DNA of 64,000 nucleotides from positions 3,301,501-3,365,500 of the forward strand of contig NZ_CP107904.1 in the NCBI RefSeq assembly GCF_036013975.1, written 5' to 3'. Source of the stretch: Kitasatospora sp. NBC_00458. GTDB lineage: Bacteria > Actinomycetota > Actinomycetes > Streptomycetales > Streptomycetaceae. Below, one piece after another: positions 18,567 to 26,797 of the stretch (position 1 is the first letter of the stretch; each line of letters begins with the position of its first letter). The notes under the pieces were generated by a model. It made no database searches. It had not been told where the DNA came from and saw only the letters and a program-made list of their open reading frames with translations. Position numbers and translations under genes: made by a program.

Positions 18567-18584
18567 AGCGCGGCCTGAAGTGCG

Positions 18585-18797
18585 TCACGGTCCACCCGGC
18601 TCCCGGCACCAGGGCCTGCGGCCGAGGACGACCAGGGGCTCCTCGAAGGGCTGGTCCGCCAGGTAGGCCGGGGACCACGCGACGCCCCAGCGGGCGCACC
18701 GCGGGCAGTTCCACGTCCGCCCGGCCGTGTTGGCGTCGTCGAGCAGATCGACCGGCACGCCGCAGTCCGGTGCGGGACAGGCGGGGCGGCCGGTCAT
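18585..18797 (-). CDS. small zinc-ribbon-like protein
   Basis: A 70-residue protein with two Cys pairs, CPAPDC near residues 7-12 and CPRC near 31-34, that should bind one zinc ion as a ribbon. The C-terminal half contains PFEEPLVVLGRRPWC. The ATG at 18797 overlaps the stop of the upstream small membrane ORF as ATGA, which supports the start. The function is unknown; a nucleic-acid or protein adaptor role would fit. Confidence 0.65.
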   Translation of the reverse strand: MTGRPACPAPDCGVPVDLLDDANTAGRTWNCPRCARWGVAWSPAYLADQPFEEPLVVLGRRPWCREPGGP

Positions 18798-18949
18798 CGC
18801 CGGCGGCCTCGTCCGCGCGGCCGCCCGCCGTACTCGTGGGCGGCCACCAGCACGGCGGCGAGCACCGCCAGGCACGCCGCCAGTGCGGCGAGCCTCAACG
18901 GCACGGGAAGCGGGCGCGTGGCGGCGGCCGCCACGCGCCCACCGAGCAC
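18794..18949 (-). CDS. possible small membrane protein
   Basis: A 51-codon frame from GTG 18949 with one hydrophobic helix (LRLAALAACLAVLAAVLVAA) and a very basic tail ([11 protein letters not shown]). Its TGA overlaps the ATG of the zinc-ribbon gene, suggesting coupled translation. There is no clear ribosome site, so the start is a guess and the gene is tentative. Confidence 0.4.
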   Translation of the reverse strand: MLGGRVAAAATRPLPVPLRLAALAACLAVLAAVLVAAHEYGGRPRGRGRRR

Positions 18950-18999
18950 ACCGATGACACCTGCGGCCAAGGCCCTTGCACCGGCGGATGGTTGGCGGT

Positions 19000-19260
19000 T
19001 CAAACGACACCCCCGGCGGCACCGAGGCGACCACGGGGCGCGGCGGGAACGACGTGGACGGCCAGGGTCGGCCCGTCCGGGAGGGGCCGGATCGCGGCGG
19101 GGTCGAGCGCGCGCTCGACCCCGCCGCCGACCGGCCGCACGTAGGCGAACCCGCCCTGTGTGTCCATGTAGACGACGCGATGACCCGTCGTCACGTCCTC
19201 GACGAGTTCGCCGACCCGAGGACGGTAGGGCGCCCCGACGGGGGCCTTCTTCCGAATCAC
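19000..19260 (-). CDS. small hypothetical protein divergent from the XRE regulator
   Basis: An 86-residue protein. The GTG start at 19260 has GGAG with an 8-nt spacer, better than the more distal starts up to 19362. The pattern PRVGELVEDVTTGHRVVYMDTQGGFAYVRPVGGGVERALDP recalls short streptomycete proteins with two or three beta-strand repeats that often lie beside XRE/DUF397 pairs. No enzymatic residue is evident. It shares the divergent promoter region with the XRE gene. Confidence 0.7.
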   Translation of the reverse strand: MIRKKAPVGAPYRPRVGELVEDVTTGHRVVYMDTQGGFAYVRPVGGGVERALDPAAIRPLPDGPTLAVHVVPAAPRGRLGAAGGVV

Positions 19261-19305
19261 GGCAGCAGCTCCGTTCCGTAGTGCAATGACTACCCAGGGC
19301 TGCCA

Positions 19306-19320
19306 ACTGTGGTTTACAGT
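19306..19320. promoter_or_regulatory. candidate XRE operator
   Basis: ACTGT (19306-19310) and ACAGT (19316-19320) form a perfect inverted repeat around GGTTT. It lies between the divergent starts at 19260 and 19368, about 50 bp before the XRE gene, where an autoregulatory site is expected. Confidence 0.4.
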
Positions 19321-19367
19321 CATCGGCATCTTCAACTTTTCTCGGATGAAGGAAGAGGCCAAAGATC

Positions 19368-20201
19368 ATGAATCGCAAGGAACTTGATCCGAATTCCTCG
19401 CCCGCGGCCAAGTTCGGCGCACACGTTCGTGAGTTGCGAGAGGCGCGAAACTGGACTCAGCAGCACCTGGCGGCACTCACCGGATACTCAGCCGTCCACG
19501 TGTCAGCCGTCGAAACTGGCCGCAAACCTCCAACCGAGCGATTCGCACGAAGACTTGATACGACCTTCGAGACCCCGGAGCGGTTCGAACGGGAGTGGCG
19601 CAACGGGGGCCGACGCGTCCTGTTCGAGGGATTCGGCGACTACCTGCGCAGCGAGGCCGATGCCGTGGCACTGCGACTGTTCGAGATCAACATCGTTCCC
19701 AGCCTCCTCCAGACCCCGGACTACGCGCGGGCCTACCAGGAAGCGCGGGTTCGCCGAGGGCGGGCGACCCAGCAACAGGCCGAGGAGCGGTTGACGATGC
19801 TGCTGCACCGGCAGCATCGTCTCCACCGGCACCCGGCACCCCGGGTCCACGCGGTCATAGACGAGGGCTGCCTGCGCCGGCCGATCGGGGGCCACGAGAT
19901 CATGACGGCTCAGCTCCTGCACCTGGAGGAACTGGCCGAACAGCCTCAGTTCATCATCCAGGTCAGCCCGTTCTCCCTTGGGGAGGACCGGCCGTTCGCA
20001 CATCCCATCACCTTGCTGACCATGCCGAACAGGGTCAGCGTGGGGTATGGCGAAATCCAGGGGCGGGGCTTCCTCCAGCGGGACTCAGACCCCTTGGCGG
20101 AATGGGCCGGCGAGTACGATCAACTGCAGGTCGAGGCGTTGTCCCGGGCAGCGAGTCGAGAGTTCATCCGGCGAGTTCGGAGGGGTTTTGAGCATGGTTG
20201 A
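19368..20201 (+). CDS. XRE-family regulator with DUF5753 domain (WhiJ-like)
   Basis: A 277-residue protein. The helix-turn-helix is at about 16-70 (FGAHVRELREARNWTQQHLAALTG). A DUF5753 ligand-sensing domain covers about 90-270 (EINIVPSLLQTPDYARAY, HAVIDEGCLRRPIGG, FIIQVSPFSLGE). The ATG at 19368 follows GGAAGAGG. Codon use is less G/C-biased than in neighbouring genes (CGT, CGA, GTT and GAT are frequent), which suggests acquisition. Its last 8 bp overlap the DUF397 gene. This pairing is very common in streptomycetes and tied to developmental control in the WhiJ case. The ligand is unknown. Confidence 0.93.
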   Translation: MNRKELDPNSSPAAKFGAHVRELREARNWTQQHLAALTGYSAVHVSAVETGRKPPTERFARRLDTTFETPERFEREWRNGGRRVLFEGFGDYLRSEADAVALRLFEINIVPSLLQTPDYARAYQEARVRRGRATQQQAEERLTMLLHRQHRLHRHPAPRVHAVIDEGCLRRPIGGHEIMTAQLLHLEELAEQPQFIIQVSPFSLGEDRPFAHPITLLTMPNRVSVGYGEIQGRGFLQRDSDPLAEWAGEYDQLQVEALSRAASREFIRRVRRGFEHG

Positions 20202-20397
20202 CCTGACACGCGTCGCATGGCGCAAGAGCACCTACAGCGCCCAGGAAGGGCAGTGCGTGGAGGTGGCGGACGGGTTCCCCGGCCGGGTTCCGGTGCGGGA
20301 CAGCAAGAACCCCGACGGCCCGGCCCTCACCTTCCCGGCCGAGGCGTGGCGGGCCTTCGTCTCCGCCGTGCGGGCCGGGGAGTTCGGCACGGTCTGA
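20194..20397 (+). CDS. DUF397 small protein
   Basis: A 67-residue protein of the DUF397 family, with the diagnostic WRKSTYSAQEGQCVEVA and VRDSKNPDGPALTF segments and an AWRAFV C-terminus. The ATG at 20194 has GGAGGGG 8 nt upstream and lies inside the last codons of the XRE gene, so the two are translationally coupled. By analogy with WhiJ-type pairs it probably binds or modulates the XRE protein. Confidence 0.93.
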   Translation: MVDLTRVAWRKSTYSAQEGQCVEVADGFPGRVPVRDSKNPDGPALTFPAEAWRAFVSAVRAGEFGTV

Positions 20398-20460
20398 CGC
20401 ACCTCGCAGGCCGGCGGAGCCCACCACCCGGGCCGCGGGTGGTGGGCTCCGCTGCCGTCG

Positions 20461-22566
20461 TCAGCCGCTGACGCTGGGCGCGCCGCTCTCCAGGTGGCCG
20501 GTGAAGCGCTGGGACCAGCTGCCGTCCGCGTCCACCGTGACCGTGAAGTCGTACCAGCCGTTGCCGTACGCCACGGCGTTGAAGAAGTCGGTGACGCTGC
20601 CGCCGGCCGGCACCCGGTACGTCCAGGGGCCGTCCGTCCGGTAGTTGTTCGACGTGACGGTGAAGACCAGCGGCGTGCTGCCGGAGTTGGCCAGCTTGAA
20701 GTACAGCGCGAGCTTCCCCGTTCCGGGCTCGACCGCGTACGAGGCGGTCACCGCGGCGTTCTTGCCCGCCTTCGTCGCGTCCCCCTTGAAGCGCCGCAGG
20801 AAGCGGTTGGGGCCGACCACGCTCAGGTCGTACGGGCCGCCGCCGAAGCCGGTGCCGCAGTTGAAGAAGTCGCTGGTGCCGCCGCCCGCGTCCACGGTGT
20901 ACTGCCAGGGCCCGCCGCTGCGGTAGGCGTTGGCGTAGGCGGCGAAGTGCGCGGACCTGGTGGCCGCGGCGCCCTGGTTGGCCATCGCGATCCAGACCTT
21001 CATCACCCCGCCGGAGCCGAACTCCAGCCGGTCCAGGTTGGCGTTGGGCTGGTACGGCAGGGCGCGGGCGGGACGCGTGCCGGGCTCCTGGGCGGGCAGC
21101 TTGTTGTCGACCGGCGCCGGGTTGGGCAGCGGGCCGCAGCTGGACATCCCGATCGTCCCGGTGGCGGGCAGGGCGGGCAGTCCGTAGACCGGGTTGGCGA
21201 AGTCGAAGACGCCGGTGAGGTCGCCGCAGACGCGCCGCCGCCAGTCGCTGATGTTGACGCACGCGGCGGGCCGGCCGATGGCGGCGGTCCACTTCTCCAG
21301 GAACCGCAGGACCGAGGTGTGGTCGAAGACCTCGGAGGAGACCCAGCCGCCGCGGGTCCACGGCGAGACGGCGATCAGCGGGACGCGGAAGCCGAGGCCG
21401 ATGTTGGTGCCCTTGAGGAACTCGCCCGGGGTGTCGGCCGGGGCGGCGGGCGGCGGGACGTGGTCGAAGAAGCCGTCGTTCTCGTCGTAGTTGAGGAACA
21501 GCACGCTGGAGTCGAGGACGTCCGGGTTCGCGTTGAGCGCGTCGATCACGTTGTGGACGAAGTGCGCGCCGTCGGCCGGGGTGGCGTACGGGTGCTCGGA
21601 GACCTCCTGGTTGGGGACGATCCACGAGACCTGCGGGAGGGTGCCCGCCACCACGTCGGCCCTGAGCGCGGCGACGATGTCGTCCGGCGTGCGCCCGGTG
21701 ACCTTGGGGACGGAGCCCATGCCCTTGACGGCGAGCGGGCTGCCGGCCGGTGCGGAGGTGAACTGGGTGAAGTAGCCCAACGCGTTGTCGCCGTAGTTGT
21801 CGGCGGCGTTCTGGTAGACCTTCCAGCTGACGCCGGCGTTCTCCAGCGCCTCGGCGTAGGTCTGCCAGCGCAGGCCCTTCTCGTCGCCGCCGTCGTACGC
21901 CGGGCCGCCCGCGGCGCCGGCCGGGTCGATCTGGCCGGACCAGTGGTAGGTGCGGTTGGGTCCGGTGGCGCTCAGCACCGAGCAGAAGTAGGCGTCGCAG
22001 ATGGTCCAGTTCTCGGCGAGCGCGTAGTGGAACGGGATGTCCTGGCGGGTCAGGAAGCCCAGCGTGCGGACGTTGCCCTTGGCGGCGACCCAGGAGTCCA
22101 GCTTGCCGCCGTTCCAGGCCCTGTGCTGGTCGCTCCAGCCGTGGGCGAGGTCGCCGTTGCACTGGGCGAGGCGCTGCGGGTCGGCGCCGCCGGCCGGCTT
22201 GGTGAGGCTGAACTGCCACGGGTACTGGCGGCCGAGGCCGTTGGGCTGGTTGAAGACGGAGTAGCCGCCGGCGATCTGGATCGCGGAGCGGTCGGCGAAG
22301 CCGCGCACCCCGCGAAGGGTGCCGAAGTAGTGGTCGAAGCTGCGGTTCTCCTGCATCAGGATGACGATGTGCCGCGCGTCGGCGAGGGTGCCGGTCTGCG
22401 ACAGCGCCGCCGAGCGTGCGGCGGCGGGCACGGCGGCGGACGTGCCCGCGGGCGCGTCGGCCGCGGGCGCCGCCCCGGCCCCGGTGGTACCGGCTCCGGC
22501 CACGGCGAGCCCCGCGGCGGCGGCGCCGGACAGTGTCACGAACTTCCTACGGCTCAGCTCGGCCAT
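20461..22566 (-). CDS. phosphocholine-specific phospholipase C (secreted, Tat type)
   Basis: A 701-residue exported enzyme that cleaves phosphatidylcholine-type lipids. The N-terminus SRRKFVTLSG plus a hydrophobic stretch to about residue 50 is a twin-arginine signal. The alkaline-phosphatase-like catalytic core (about 50-470) shows MQENRSFDHYFGT, TGPNRTYHWSG, LNYDENDGFFDHVPPP and SPWTRGGWVSSE. Two C-terminal DUF756 beta domains follow (about 500-600 and 610-700), each with PFxxYAxA-like or DFFN motifs. The ATG at 22566 begins MAELSRRKF and has AAGGGA upstream; the longer frame to 22587 would add seven residues before the signal. A phosphate-starvation role is plausible, but no PHO box was found. 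Confidence 0.95.
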   Translation of the reverse strand: MAELSRRKFVTLSGAAAAGLAVAGAGTTGAGAAPAADAPAGTSAAVPAAARSAALSQTGTLADARHIVILMQENRSFDHYFGTLRGVRGFADRSAIQIAGGYSVFNQPNGLGRQYPWQFSLTKPAGGADPQRLAQCNGDLAHGWSDQHRAWNGGKLDSWVAAKGNVRTLGFLTRQDIPFHYALAENWTICDAYFCSVLSATGPNRTYHWSGQIDPAGAAGGPAYDGGDEKGLRWQTYAEALENAGVSWKVYQNAADNYGDNALGYFTQFTSAPAGSPLAVKGMGSVPKVTGRTPDDIVAALRADVVAGTLPQVSWIVPNQEVSEHPYATPADGAHFVHNVIDALNANPDVLDSSVLFLNYDENDGFFDHVPPPAAPADTPGEFLKGTNIGLGFRVPLIAVSPWTRGGWVSSEVFDHTSVLRFLEKWTAAIGRPAACVNISDWRRRVCGDLTGVFDFANPVYGLPALPATGTIGMSSCGPLPNPAPVDNKLPAQEPGTRPARALPYQPNANLDRLEFGSGGVMKVWIAMANQGAAATRSAHFAAYANAYRSGGPWQYTVDAGGGTSDFFNCGTGFGGGPYDLSVVGPNRFLRRFKGDATKAGKNAAVTASYAVEPGTGKLALYFKLANSGSTPLVFTVTSNNYRTDGPWTYRVPAGGSVTDFFNAVAYGNGWYDFTVTVDADGSWSQRFTGHLESGAPSVSG

Positions 22567-22592
22567 CAGCCCAGCCCGTCCCTTCACTGGCG

Positions 22593-23234
22593 ATGTTGTT
22601 CACACAAGTCAGGCCGACTCGATCGCGCAGCATCCTCCACCCGCCCCGAACGGCCCCACCAGAGTGCGGAGTCAGGATTGGCGGACTGTTCTCCCCGCCG
22701 TCACCGAACGACCGGGAGCTGAACGCCGGTACGGCCCGACCCGCACCCGGGGGCATCACCCGCATCGTCGGCGGCGCCCTCTCCTTCTCCTTCGCGACCG
22801 ACGGGGCCGAGGACTGGAGCGTCATGCTCCTGGACGGGAACGGCCCGGCGCCGGTGCACCTCTCGACCCTCGCGACCGAACGGGTCGCCGACCCGGCGGC
22901 GGAACTGCGACGGGCCGCCGACCGCGGAGATGTCACCGAACGAGGCACGGAGGACGTGGCGGGCGCCCCGGCGAGGCGCTTCCACAGCTCGGTGCCGCTC
23001 CCGAGGCGGAGCGGCGCGGCCGGGCACGGCCTCTTCGACGGACTCGCCGACTACCTGCCGCCGCCCGGTGCGACCTGCACGGCCGACTTCTGGATCAACG
23101 AGCGGCACGAGCTCGTCCGACTCGCCCTCTCCCTCTCCGCGGGTCCGGACGGACAGGGCATCGAGGCCCGGTACAGCGAGCCGGGCGGCGCCCCGGAGAT
23201 CACCGCCCCGCCCTCCGCGACCCCGATGCTCTGA
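22593..23234 (+). CDS. LppX/LprG-like protein without signal peptide (possibly truncated)
   Basis: The frame from ATG 22593 codes for 213 residues. The C-terminal 110 (VTERGTEDVAGAPARRF, then TADFWINERHELVRLAL) resemble the end of streptomycete lipoproteins of the LolA/LppX fold, where a GTEDVDG-like strand and a DxWVDE-like strand are typical. The first 60 residues look like read-through of noncoding sequence and there is no signal peptide or lipobox. Either the true start is internal or the gene lost its 5' end. It is divergent from phospholipase C. Confidence 0.5.
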   Translation: MLFTQVRPTRSRSILHPPRTAPPECGVRIGGLFSPPSPNDRELNAGTARPAPGGITRIVGGALSFSFATDGAEDWSVMLLDGNGPAPVHLSTLATERVADPAAELRRAADRGDVTERGTEDVAGAPARRFHSSVPLPRRSGAAGHGLFDGLADYLPPPGATCTADFWINERHELVRLALSLSAGPDGQGIEARYSEPGGAPEITAPPSATPML

Positions 23235-23263
23235 GCGGCTCCCGGTCCGGCTCCGGTCCCGAC

Positions 23264-23923
23264 TCAGCCGTCCTTCACGGTGATGCCCAGGGCCTGGGCG
23301 AACTGGGGGGCCAGCTCCATCAGTTGCATCGAGCTGATCAGCGCGCCGCGCAGGCCCTGGTGGCCGTCGGGCAGGCCCAGGGCGGCGGCGCCGCGCAGGT
23401 CCACCTTGCCGAGGGTCGCGCCGCGCAGCCGGACCTCCTCCAGGGTGGAGCCGGGGAAGGCGACGTCGGTGAGCCGCGCGTCACCGAAGTCCACGTCGCG
23501 CAGCAGGCAGTCCTCGAAGACGACGTCGCGCAGGACGGCGGCGCGCAGGTTCACCGCCTCCAGCTTGCAGCCGCGGAACACCACCCGGCGCAGCGCCGAG
23601 CCGTGCGCGGTGACGCCGGCCAGGACACCGCCGGAGACGGTGGCGTCCTGCCACTCGCCGTCGGAGAGGTCGCAGGCCACCCAGCGGCCGGCCTGCACCC
23701 AGACCTCGTTGAACCGGGCCTGCCGCAGCTTGACGCCGCTCAGCGAGACCGCGGTGAAGGCGCACTCCAGGAAGGTCGCGCCGGCGGCCGACTGGTCCGT
23801 GTACTCGCCGCCGTCGAAGTGGACGGTGTCGTAGCGCGCGTCGCTGCGCAGCGGCCCGGTGTGCGGGTGCAGCAGGTCGGCGTACGGGAGGTCTTCCAGG
23901 CGGTCGGGGGCGGGCTTCGGCAT
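23264..23923 (-). CDS. pentapeptide-repeat protein
   Basis: A 219-residue protein with a run of A(D/N)LXX-type repeats from about residue 45 to 190 (for example FLECAFTAVSLSGVKLRQARF, VVFRGCKLEAVNLRAAVLRDVVF). These should form a right-handed quadrilateral beta-helix. It lacks the clear dimer module of gyrase-protecting Qnr/MfpA proteins, so that role is not asserted. The ATG at 23923 has GAGGTG upstream. The C-terminus ends in a short helix, MQLMELAPQFAQALG. Cytosolic. Confidence 0.88.
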   Translation of the reverse strand: MPKPAPDRLEDLPYADLLHPHTGPLRSDARYDTVHFDGGEYTDQSAAGATFLECAFTAVSLSGVKLRQARFNEVWVQAGRWVACDLSDGEWQDATVSGGVLAGVTAHGSALRRVVFRGCKLEAVNLRAAVLRDVVFEDCLLRDVDFGDARLTDVAFPGSTLEEVRLRGATLGKVDLRGAAALGLPDGHQGLRGALISSMQLMELAPQFAQALGITVKDG

Positions 23924-24189
23924 GGCGATGGCACCTCGCGGTCGGCGGCGGACGGCTGTCGCCCGCATGCTCGCACGCGGCACCGACAGGTCCCGGCACG
24001 TGGCGCCCGCCGTCCCGGTGTACCGGTACCGGCGCGAGCGGTGTACCGGCGCGAGCGGGCGCGGCGGTGGCACGGTGGGGCGCCCACCGCCGGCCCTGCT
24101 CGGGTTCGCCGTCATGGGCGGGCACGCGCACGGACCGGCCCGGCCGCTGGGGTCCAGCGGCCGGGCCGTCCGGTGCGGTGCGGTGCGGA

Positions 24190-24825
24190 TCAGCCCGCCA
24201 GGCCGTTCCGCCACAGGGTGTTGACCCGGCTGCGCTCGGCGCTGTTCGGGTTCGGGTTGGTGCAGGAGGTGCCGGGGCCGCCGCCGGACATCAGCTCGCT
24301 GCACGGGCCCGAGTAGTGGTCGGGCAGGCCGAGCACGTGCCCGGTCTCGTGCGCGACGACCCGCAGCGAGCTGTACTGACGGTTCTGCGCGTAGTCGAGG
24401 AAGATGTAGCCGCGCCCGTGGCCGTCGGTGCTGGCGTACGAGCCGCGGGAGTCGTTGCCCTCGTAGTAGCGGAAGTCGGCGGCCGAACCCGACCGCAGCT
24501 GCACGTTGGCGACCGAGCTGTTCCAGATCTGCGCGCTCTGGGCTATCTGGTTGCGGAAGGTCGGCGCGCTGCTGGCGTCGTAGGTCACGGTGACGGCCAG
24601 CAGGTACGGGTTGGCGGCCTGCTTGGCCCGGGCGGACTTCATGACGGCCTCGTAGAACGCCTTGTTGCCGGCGTCCTCGGTGGCCGAGCCGGCGACGGCC
24701 GCACCGGCCGTGTAGCCCTGGGTGGGCGCGGCGGGGGCGGCGGTGGCCGTGGTGGGCAGGACGGCCAGGCCGGCCGCGAGGGCGAGGCCGACGGCGGCCG
24801 AGAAGGTGCGCGAGACACGGTTCAT
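24190..24825 (-). CDS. snpA: snapalysin family small neutral protease
   Basis: A 211-residue secreted M7 zinc protease. The signal peptide covers about residues 1-30 ([20 protein letters not shown]) and a short propeptide runs to about 75. The zinc site [11 protein letters not shown], with the third ligand Asp typical of snapalysin, lies near residues 156-166. A Cys pair (GPCSEL, TSCTNP) follows. The ATG at 24825 has GGGAG with a 7-nt spacer; a GTG at 24843 would place six residues before the signal. The LysR activator lies upstream in divergent orientation, the known snpR-snpA arrangement, but here with an extra 360 bp between them. Confidence 0.95.
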   Translation of the reverse strand: MNRVSRTFSAAVGLALAAGLAVLPTTATAAPAAPTQGYTAGAAVAGSATEDAGNKAFYEAVMKSARAKQAANPYLLAVTVTYDASSAPTFRNQIAQSAQIWNSSVANVQLRSGSAADFRYYEGNDSRGSYASTDGHGRGYIFLDYAQNRQYSSLRVVAHETGHVLGLPDHYSGPCSELMSGGGPGTSCTNPNPNSAERSRVNTLWRNGLAG

Positions 24826-24873
24826 GTGGGGGCTCCCGTTCACGGTGTGGAGGGGGTGGGGGGAGTTACGGGT

Positions 24874-24946
24874 GGTACCGCCGGTACCGGTGGTGCAGGC
24901 GGTACCGGCGCTCCGGGCGGTACCGCCGGGGCGGTACCGGTGGTGC
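24874..24946. repeat. GGTACC cluster upstream of snpA
   Basis: GGTACC occurs five times (24874, 24883, 24901, 24919, 24933), and GGTACCGGTGGTGC occurs twice. The cluster lies 50-120 bp upstream of the snapalysin start, where promoter and activator sites should be. It may reflect local duplication or be a binding array. Confidence 0.5.
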
Positions 24947-25006
24947 GCGCCGCCCGGCGCGCCGACCGGCCGGAGGGGGCCGTCCGGTGGGCTGCGTCGG
25001 GGGTCG

Positions 25007-25189
25007 TCAGGAGGCCGGGCCGGCCGGGCGGGCCGTTCCGCGGGAGGGAGCCGGCGCGACCGCGCCCGGGCCGGTCCCGGCGCGGGTCGGCGCCGGGGGC
25101 GCCGTGGCCGGACGGGCCGGGGCCGGGCCGACCGGGGCGACGGGCGCCGGGTCGGACACGGCGGAGGGCGTGCGCGGAACGCGGTTCAT
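25007..25189 (-). pseudogene. decayed second copy of the snapalysin 5' end
   Basis: A 60-codon frame starts [10 protein letters not shown] and continues with an ATA-PAPT-T-GA-VA pattern parallel to the snapalysin signal peptide. The ribosome site and leader around the start (GGAGCCCCCAC before ATG) are nearly identical to those of the gene 364 bp away. The hydrophobic core is broken by Asp and many Pro residues, and no protease domain follows. It looks like a tandem duplication whose body was lost. Confidence 0.65.
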
Positions 25190-25492
25190 GTGGGGGCTCC
25201 GATTCACGGAAGCGCCGCGGTCCGGTGGGGGCCGGTCCTCGGGCATCGGATGAATGCTTTGCTGCCCCAGAGCTTCGGCCAGGCCGGCGGCCCGGCGGAT
25301 GATGTCAACCGGCGATAGCACGAACCAATCACCGGTCCGAGCACCGGACCGGGCACCGGTCGGGACGCCGTCCGGGCACCGGTCCGGACCGGGTCCGCCG
25401 GACGGGTCCGGGTGCAGGTCGGGGCGCCCCTGCCGACCCGACAACCTGTCATGTCCCTGGCGTTGCGCCGTTTCGGCCGTTACGCTCCCGAT

Positions 25493-26797
25493 GTGGAGCT
25501 CGACGTGAGACACCTCCGGGTGCTGTGCGCCATCGCCGACACCGGCAGCCTCCGCAAGGCCGCGCTGCAGCTCGGCATGACCCAGCCGTCGCTCACCACC
25601 CAGCTGCACCGCATCGAGCGGGCGGTCGGCGGAACGCTGTTCACCCGGGAACAGACCGGCAGTCGGCCCACCGCGCTCGGCCACTCCGTGCTGTCCCGGG
25701 CCAGGCCGGTGATCGCCGAGATGGCCGCGCTGGTCGCCGCCGCCCGCCAGGAGGCCCGCGAGACGGCCGGCAGCGAGCGCGCCCGGCGGCTGCGGATCGG
25801 CAGCGTCGGCAGCCGGGCGGTGGCCGCCTGGCTGCGCCGGGTGCACGAACGGCTGCCGGAGACCGACACCACCATCCAGATCGACATCTCCGCCAACGCG
25901 CTGCTCCGGATGATCGCCGCCGACCAGCTGGACGTCGCCTTCGTGCACGAGAGCGAGGGCTTCCCGCTGCGGCTGCCGCCGGACGCCGAGCACCGGGTGC
26001 TGATGGCCCGTGAGCCCCAGTTCGTCGCGCTCGCCGCCGGCCACCCGGCGGCCGCCCGGCCGGTGGTCCGGCTGGCCGACCTCGCCGAGGACACCTGGAT
26101 GGTGGACCCGACGGCGGACCACGAGTACGCGGCGATGCGCCGGGTGTTCCGCGGCGCCGGGCTCAACCCGCGGGTGGTCCAGGTGCGCGACAACACCACC
26201 GCCGCCGAGCTGGTCGCCTCCGGCGAGGCCGTCCGCCCCTGCCAGCCGACCTCCGTCCCCGGGCCCGGCACCGTCGTGCGGCGGCTGCAGGGCGACCCGC
26301 TGGCCGTCCGGCTGCTGCTCGTCTGGCGGCCGCGCGCGCTCGGCCTGCCCGCCCGCGAGGCACTGTTCGGGGAGCTGCGGGCGGTCTACCTCGACCTGGC
26401 GCAGGCCAGTCCGGTGTACCGCACCTGGCTCGCCGGGCACGACGGGATCCTCCGGGCCCTGCTGGGCCTGTCCTCCGAACAGCCGGACGCAGAACAGCCG
26501 GACGCCGGACAACCCCGCGCCGGACAACCCCGCGCCGGACAACCCCGCGCCGGACAACCCCGCGCCGAACCGCCGACCGCCGAACGGCCGCCCGCCGAAC
26601 GACTCCCCGCGGCCGGGGCGGCGGCGGGCCCGCCCCCTCCCCCGCGCCGCCCGGCCGCCGCTCAGCCCTCCCGGGCGTGCAGCACCACCCCGGTCGCCAC
26701 GGTCACCGCGCACACCAGGCCGGCCGTCAGGACCCCGGCCCCGCCCGCCGCCGTGCAGGCCAGCACCGCGACGGAGGCGACCGGCAGCAGCGCCTGA
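25493..26797 (+). CDS. snpR: LysR-family activator of snapalysin
   Basis: The DNA-binding domain is at residues 1-65 (VELDVRHLRVLCAIADTGSL, LTTQLHRIERAVGG) and a LysR substrate domain runs to about 320. The start is taken at GTG 25493, which gives the family N-terminus; the ATG at 25451 is the alternative. The frame stays open to 26797 (434 codons) through a C-terminal tail of (GQPRA)n repeats, then about 45 residues that are antisense to the 3' end of ltrA. The overlap of 136 bp with ltrA is unusual, and the functional protein may effectively end near the repeats. Divergence from snpA indicates it activates that gene. Confidence 0.85.
   Translation: MELDVRHLRVLCAIADTGSLRKAALQLGMTQPSLTTQLHRIERAVGGTLFTREQTGSRPTALGHSVLSRARPVIAEMAALVAAARQEARETAGSERARRLRIGSVGSRAVAAWLRRVHERLPETDTTIQIDISANALLRMIAADQLDVAFVHESEGFPLRLPPDAEHRVLMAREPQFVALAAGHPAAARPVVRLADLAEDTWMVDPTADHEYAAMRRVFRGAGLNPRVVQVRDNTTAAELVASGEAVRPCQPTSVPGPGTVVRRLQGDPLAVRLLLVWRPRALGLPAREALFGELRAVYLDLAQASPVYRTWLAGHDGILRALLGLSSEQPDAEQPDAGQPRAGQPRAGQPRAGQPRAEPPTAERPPAERLPAAGAAAGPPPPPRRPAAAQPSRACSTTPVATVTAHTRPAVRTPAPPAAVQASTATEATGSSA
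26505..26564. repeat. 4 x 15-bp tandem repeat in the LysR tail
   Basis: Four exact copies of CCGGACAACCCCGCG encode GQPRA pentapeptides. The flanking EQPDA, EPPTA and ERPPA units are degenerate relatives. The unit is a multiple of three, so slippage changes tail length without shifting frame. Confidence 0.9.

Noticed and set aside
23264..23923. Quinolone-resistance (Qnr/MfpA) function for the pentapeptide protein
   Set aside because: The helix length and dimer module do not clearly match; only the repeat fold is supported.
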